Positions 62,701-64,000 of a stretch of DNA of 64,000 bases are shown piece after piece. The translations under genes and the position numbers were made by a program. Within the stretch, counting starts at the first letter, position 1, and every line of letters starts with the position of its first letter. The DNA is from Nibrella saemangeumensis (GTDB lineage: Bacteria > Bacteroidota > Bacteroidia > Cytophagales > Spirosomataceae): positions 89,264 through 153,263 of the forward strand of contig NZ_BAABHD010000014.1 in assembly GCF_039541915.1 (NCBI RefSeq), in the 5' to 3' direction. The notes under the pieces were generated by a model. That model saw only the letters and a program-made list of their open reading frames with translations. It had not been told where the DNA came from and did not search any database.

Positions 62701-63752
62701 TCCCGCAGCGACCACAAAATAGAGCCGCTGGGCGTATGCCGATTAGCCGGAATATGTCGGTAGTGCCTGAATGTACCGGACGAGGGTATAAATTTGGTTA
62801 GTCCTTTGACGGTGTTCAGCCATAGATTAGACTGCCGGTCCTGATACAAAGAAAGGATAGAATCATTAGCCAGTCCAGGCGCTGTCTGGTGCTGGTAATG
62901 GGCTAGTATCTTACGGGTACGCGGATGAATCTGAAATAAACCGTTGCCTGCTGTGCTTACCCAAAGAAGGCCTCTTTTGTCCAGGCAAACGCCTGAAGGC
63001 CTTTCAAAAGCTACGTCAGATTGGGGGGCGATCAGAGGCTGAAAAATTTCGAAACGATCGCTCTCTCGGTTATACCGGTGTAATAGCAACCCGCTGGTGT
63101 ACCCTCTTTGATCGGTTGTAATCACCCAAACCTGGCCTTGTTGATCCTCCTTAAACGATAAATTAACCTGGCGATCTCCTGTAAAATAAGGATTGAAATG
63201 AATAGCCGTGTGCGTTAGGTTGGGTCGTTTTGAGCCATCGTTTCGGTAGACGGTCCACTGACCCGTTTTCGGATTTAACCGGTTCAATACATGTGCTTTT
63301 ACTTTATCGCTCCACCCGATGGTCCAGATCTGGCCCTGACGATCCTGGTGCATATAGAGACCAAGTTCTGTCTGTGCAGGTGCATCTTTGCCTTTGGGCG
63401 TGTAATCAATAAAATGTTGGGTGGTCCGGTCAAAACGGTACAATCCATCACCACAGATCCAGACATCACCGTTTTTGTCTTCGAGCAGCGCCCTAATGTT
63501 TAGGGCTTTCAGGCTGAATGGGTTTCGCTTGTCGTAACGAAAAACGTCCATTTTAGCGCCATCATACCGAACCAGCCCGTTTTGGGTACCCAGCCACATA
63601 AAGCCCAGATGGTCCTGTAGCATGGCGTGCACGAAATTCTCGGGCAGGCCGTCGACGGTATTGAGCTGGTCGAAGGTAAGCTTTTCGGGTAACTGGCTCT
63701 GGCTGGGCGATGCCAACAGCAGTAGCCCCAAAAGCAGGAGTTGGCGCAGCAT
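59700..63752 (-). CDS. Propeller sensor histidine kinase without receiver or AraC
   Basis: A 1350-residue kinase. Signal peptide (1-19), a long set of Reg_prop repeats, a Y_Y_Y domain (RQARYTDLAPGTYTFQVKAAN) and a membrane segment (WHTWWAYVLYAVLLASSLRAYILY) are followed by a coiled coil and a kinase core with His1114 (AHEIQNPLNFVNN), NLYNNAFYA, DNGTGIP and GTGLGLSLSY. The extracellular half is like the HTCS proteins, but the kinase half belongs to another subtype and is very like the kinase at 24772-26190. With no receiver or DNA-binding part it must signal through a separate regulator not in this window. An insertion of about 130 residues between propeller parts (around 610-740) has no motif I know. 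Confidence 0.93.
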   Translation of the reverse strand: MLRQLLLLGLLLLASPSQSQLPEKLTFDQLNTVDGLPENFVHAMLQDHLGFMWLGTQNGLVRYDGAKMDVFRYDKRNPFSLKALNIRALLEDKNGDVWICGDGLYRFDRTTQHFIDYTPKGKDAPAQTELGLYMHQDRQGQIWTIGWSDKVKAHVLNRLNPKTGQWTVYRNDGSKRPNLTHTAIHFNPYFTGDRQVNLSFKEDQQGQVWVITTDQRGYTSGLLLHRYNRESDRFEIFQPLIAPQSDVAFERPSGVCLDKRGLLWVSTAGNGLFQIHPRTRKILAHYQHQTAPGLANDSILSLYQDRQSNLWLNTVKGLTKFIPSSGTFRHYRHIPANRHTPSGSILWSLREMKNGDMWFRAQSTWGYVDHIGVDFYDHRTDQFTRYKDSPGLRITWGVSTVLEDHSGSVWVNAPGFGLFKQNRMPRFTRYTHDSTQKNTVSDIVVTAIYEAPSEPDVLWLGTFKGLDRWNRKTGVFTHYTHDPKNRASIAKGGVSSIVEDRQKRLWVGTYGGGLCLLNRQTGTFTRFANNIYDQHTISNDVVEAILPARDGSLWVSTEWGLNRMDIERRQFKAFHQADTTYQDVLLRQVDMLLRQVKPIASILHPANKVDKTIPFALTKPGAVLVTAMGELTALNRSDYGWIEDSKGHIVWEMNVARSRHAGGRLDNRLQIEPIQLAAGSYRLRYRTNEWHSFGQWLYAGPDRPDWWGIQVLPLTTSQTEQIAKLVRKSQLNGLLDYNSHCLLQDKKGNIWIGTGNQGVAKYNPATNTFIHYHNQLEGPHFVVSLLEDTSGSGTIWATDYFKGLMKIDPEKGTIKRFTSEQGLPYQAVRTVQQDRHGYIWLGSDNGLSRFDPATGRVQNFNPSQGFPDLRFFHRSTKAPDGTFYFGGFEGFVRFRPDQITTDTIKPKVALTGLTIFNTPVEIGDKQPLKAHISVADEVTLAYDQNDLTFQFVAPHYIRAAQIQYAYRLDGYDKDWSPATTRQARYTDLAPGTYTFQVKAANADGLWSERPTSIKVIIYPPWWHTWWAYVLYAVLLASSLRAYILYRSRTLRRQNRILEEKVSLRTQQIQQQKEEIETQRDNLEDTLTELKATQDQLVQKEKMASLGQLTAGIAHEIQNPLNFVNNLSEVSTELIDELVEEAKAGHTDDVLDIASDLKETLEKVSHHGKRADSIVKGMLQHSRASSGEKQPTDLNALADEYLRLAYHGIRAKDQNFNADLRLNLDPSVKQVNIAPQEIGRVLLNLYNNAFYAVQEKHRQTGNGYQPQVEVTTHQENGKVELRVKDNGTGIPSEILTKIYQPFFTTKPTGQGTGLGLSLSYDIVTKGHGGEMQVETKTGEGTEFIVELPVTE

Positions 63753-63896
63753 ACGATGCGTTTGGTTAACGGTAGAGGAGTATAGGGCAATTTCGGTTAT
63801 AAATATTTACTAATCAACTGTGGTAGTTGTATGGTAAATATCAGTTATTAACCGGTTAAGAACCAGTTTCTTTAGGGCACTACCTGGCAATTTTGC

Positions 63897-63998
63897 TCAG
63901 TGCTGGACACTGAAGAAAAAGATGCGGATGGGAATCTTCAGCGGCTTGGCCAACTGCTTCATCAGCCAATCTATGAAATGTTCTATTGTGCTCACTTG
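63897..63998 (-). CDS. C-terminal end of an unidentified gene (cut by window edge)
   Basis: The minus-strand frame from 63998 is open into the window and ends at TGA 63897-63899. It gives 33 residues, including TIEHFIDWLMKQLAKPLKI and a final FFFSVQH, which read like a real protein end. Too little remains to name it; a transposase is one possibility. Between this stop and 63752 I see only AT-rich leader DNA of the propeller kinase. Confidence 0.3.
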   Translation of the reverse strand, partial: QVSTIEHFIDWLMKQLAKPLKIPIRIFFFSVQH

Positions 63999-64000
63999 AT

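Overview
The window looks like a chromosomal piece of a high-GC member of Bacteroidota, most like the Spirosoma/Cytophagales group. The evidence is two SusC/SusD pairs with EVVVVGYGT TonB boxes, a FecR/STN-SusC transducer, two giant hybrid two-component sensors (propeller, kinase, receiver and AraC on one chain), many lipobox proteins and no obvious Shine-Dalgarno sites. The genus is inference; no rRNA, tRNA or CRISPR array was seen.

Left part (1-12.6 kb): the C-terminal half of a histidine kinase, a small membrane protein overlapping a frameshifted TerB-like remnant, and a small secreted protein. Then comes a LacI regulator divergent from a tight sugar operon: SusC, SusD, a secreted glycoside-hydrolase-like protein, a GntP permease, an orphan periplasmic binding protein and an amidohydrolase. 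A 12-bp-arm palindrome sits between regulator and operon. Next (12.8-18.3 kb) come a secreted propeller/HEAT/cytochrome c protein and a Tat-exported hydroxypyruvate-isomerase-like protein, facing a sulfatase. A FecR-SusC-SusD operon without an adjacent sigma factor follows (18.4-24.5 kb).

Middle (24.8-32.4 kb): a membrane histidine kinase, a stand-alone ModE, a convergent modABC operon and a divergent TonB-dependent receptor. The intergenic region between modA and the receptor holds two ModE-box-like inverted repeats of identical 24-nt geometry, one next to each gene. This points to an outer-membrane receptor co-regulated with molybdate (or tungstate) uptake. A START-domain protein follows the receptor.

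Defence island (32.4-41.1 kb): a type I restriction-modification cluster on the minus strand in the order hsdR, patatin-like phospholipase, hsdS, RAYT transposase, hsdM. The phospholipase is spaced like an operon member. The RAYT is flanked by converging arrays of a 52-bp REP-like repeat and separates hsdM from the rest.

Right part (41.3-63.8 kb): all intact genes are on the minus strand and encode secreted or surface proteins and sensors: a lipoprotein with a zinc-peptidase motif, lipoproteins, an outer-membrane barrel, a tandem pair of small secreted paralogs, a seven-bladed-propeller lipoprotein, two paralogous hybrid sensors, a subtilase-fold lipoprotein that has lost all catalytic residues, and a propeller histidine kinase. 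Three lipoprotein genes share a nearly identical 32-bp upstream element (TTTTGGGACA direct repeats, 21-bp period). Two of these genes lie directly downstream of the two hybrid sensors, whose AraC domains are almost identical, so a small HTCS regulon of surface proteins is the best inference. Two decayed genes lie in the gaps (53.1-53.5 kb and 59.4-59.7 kb).
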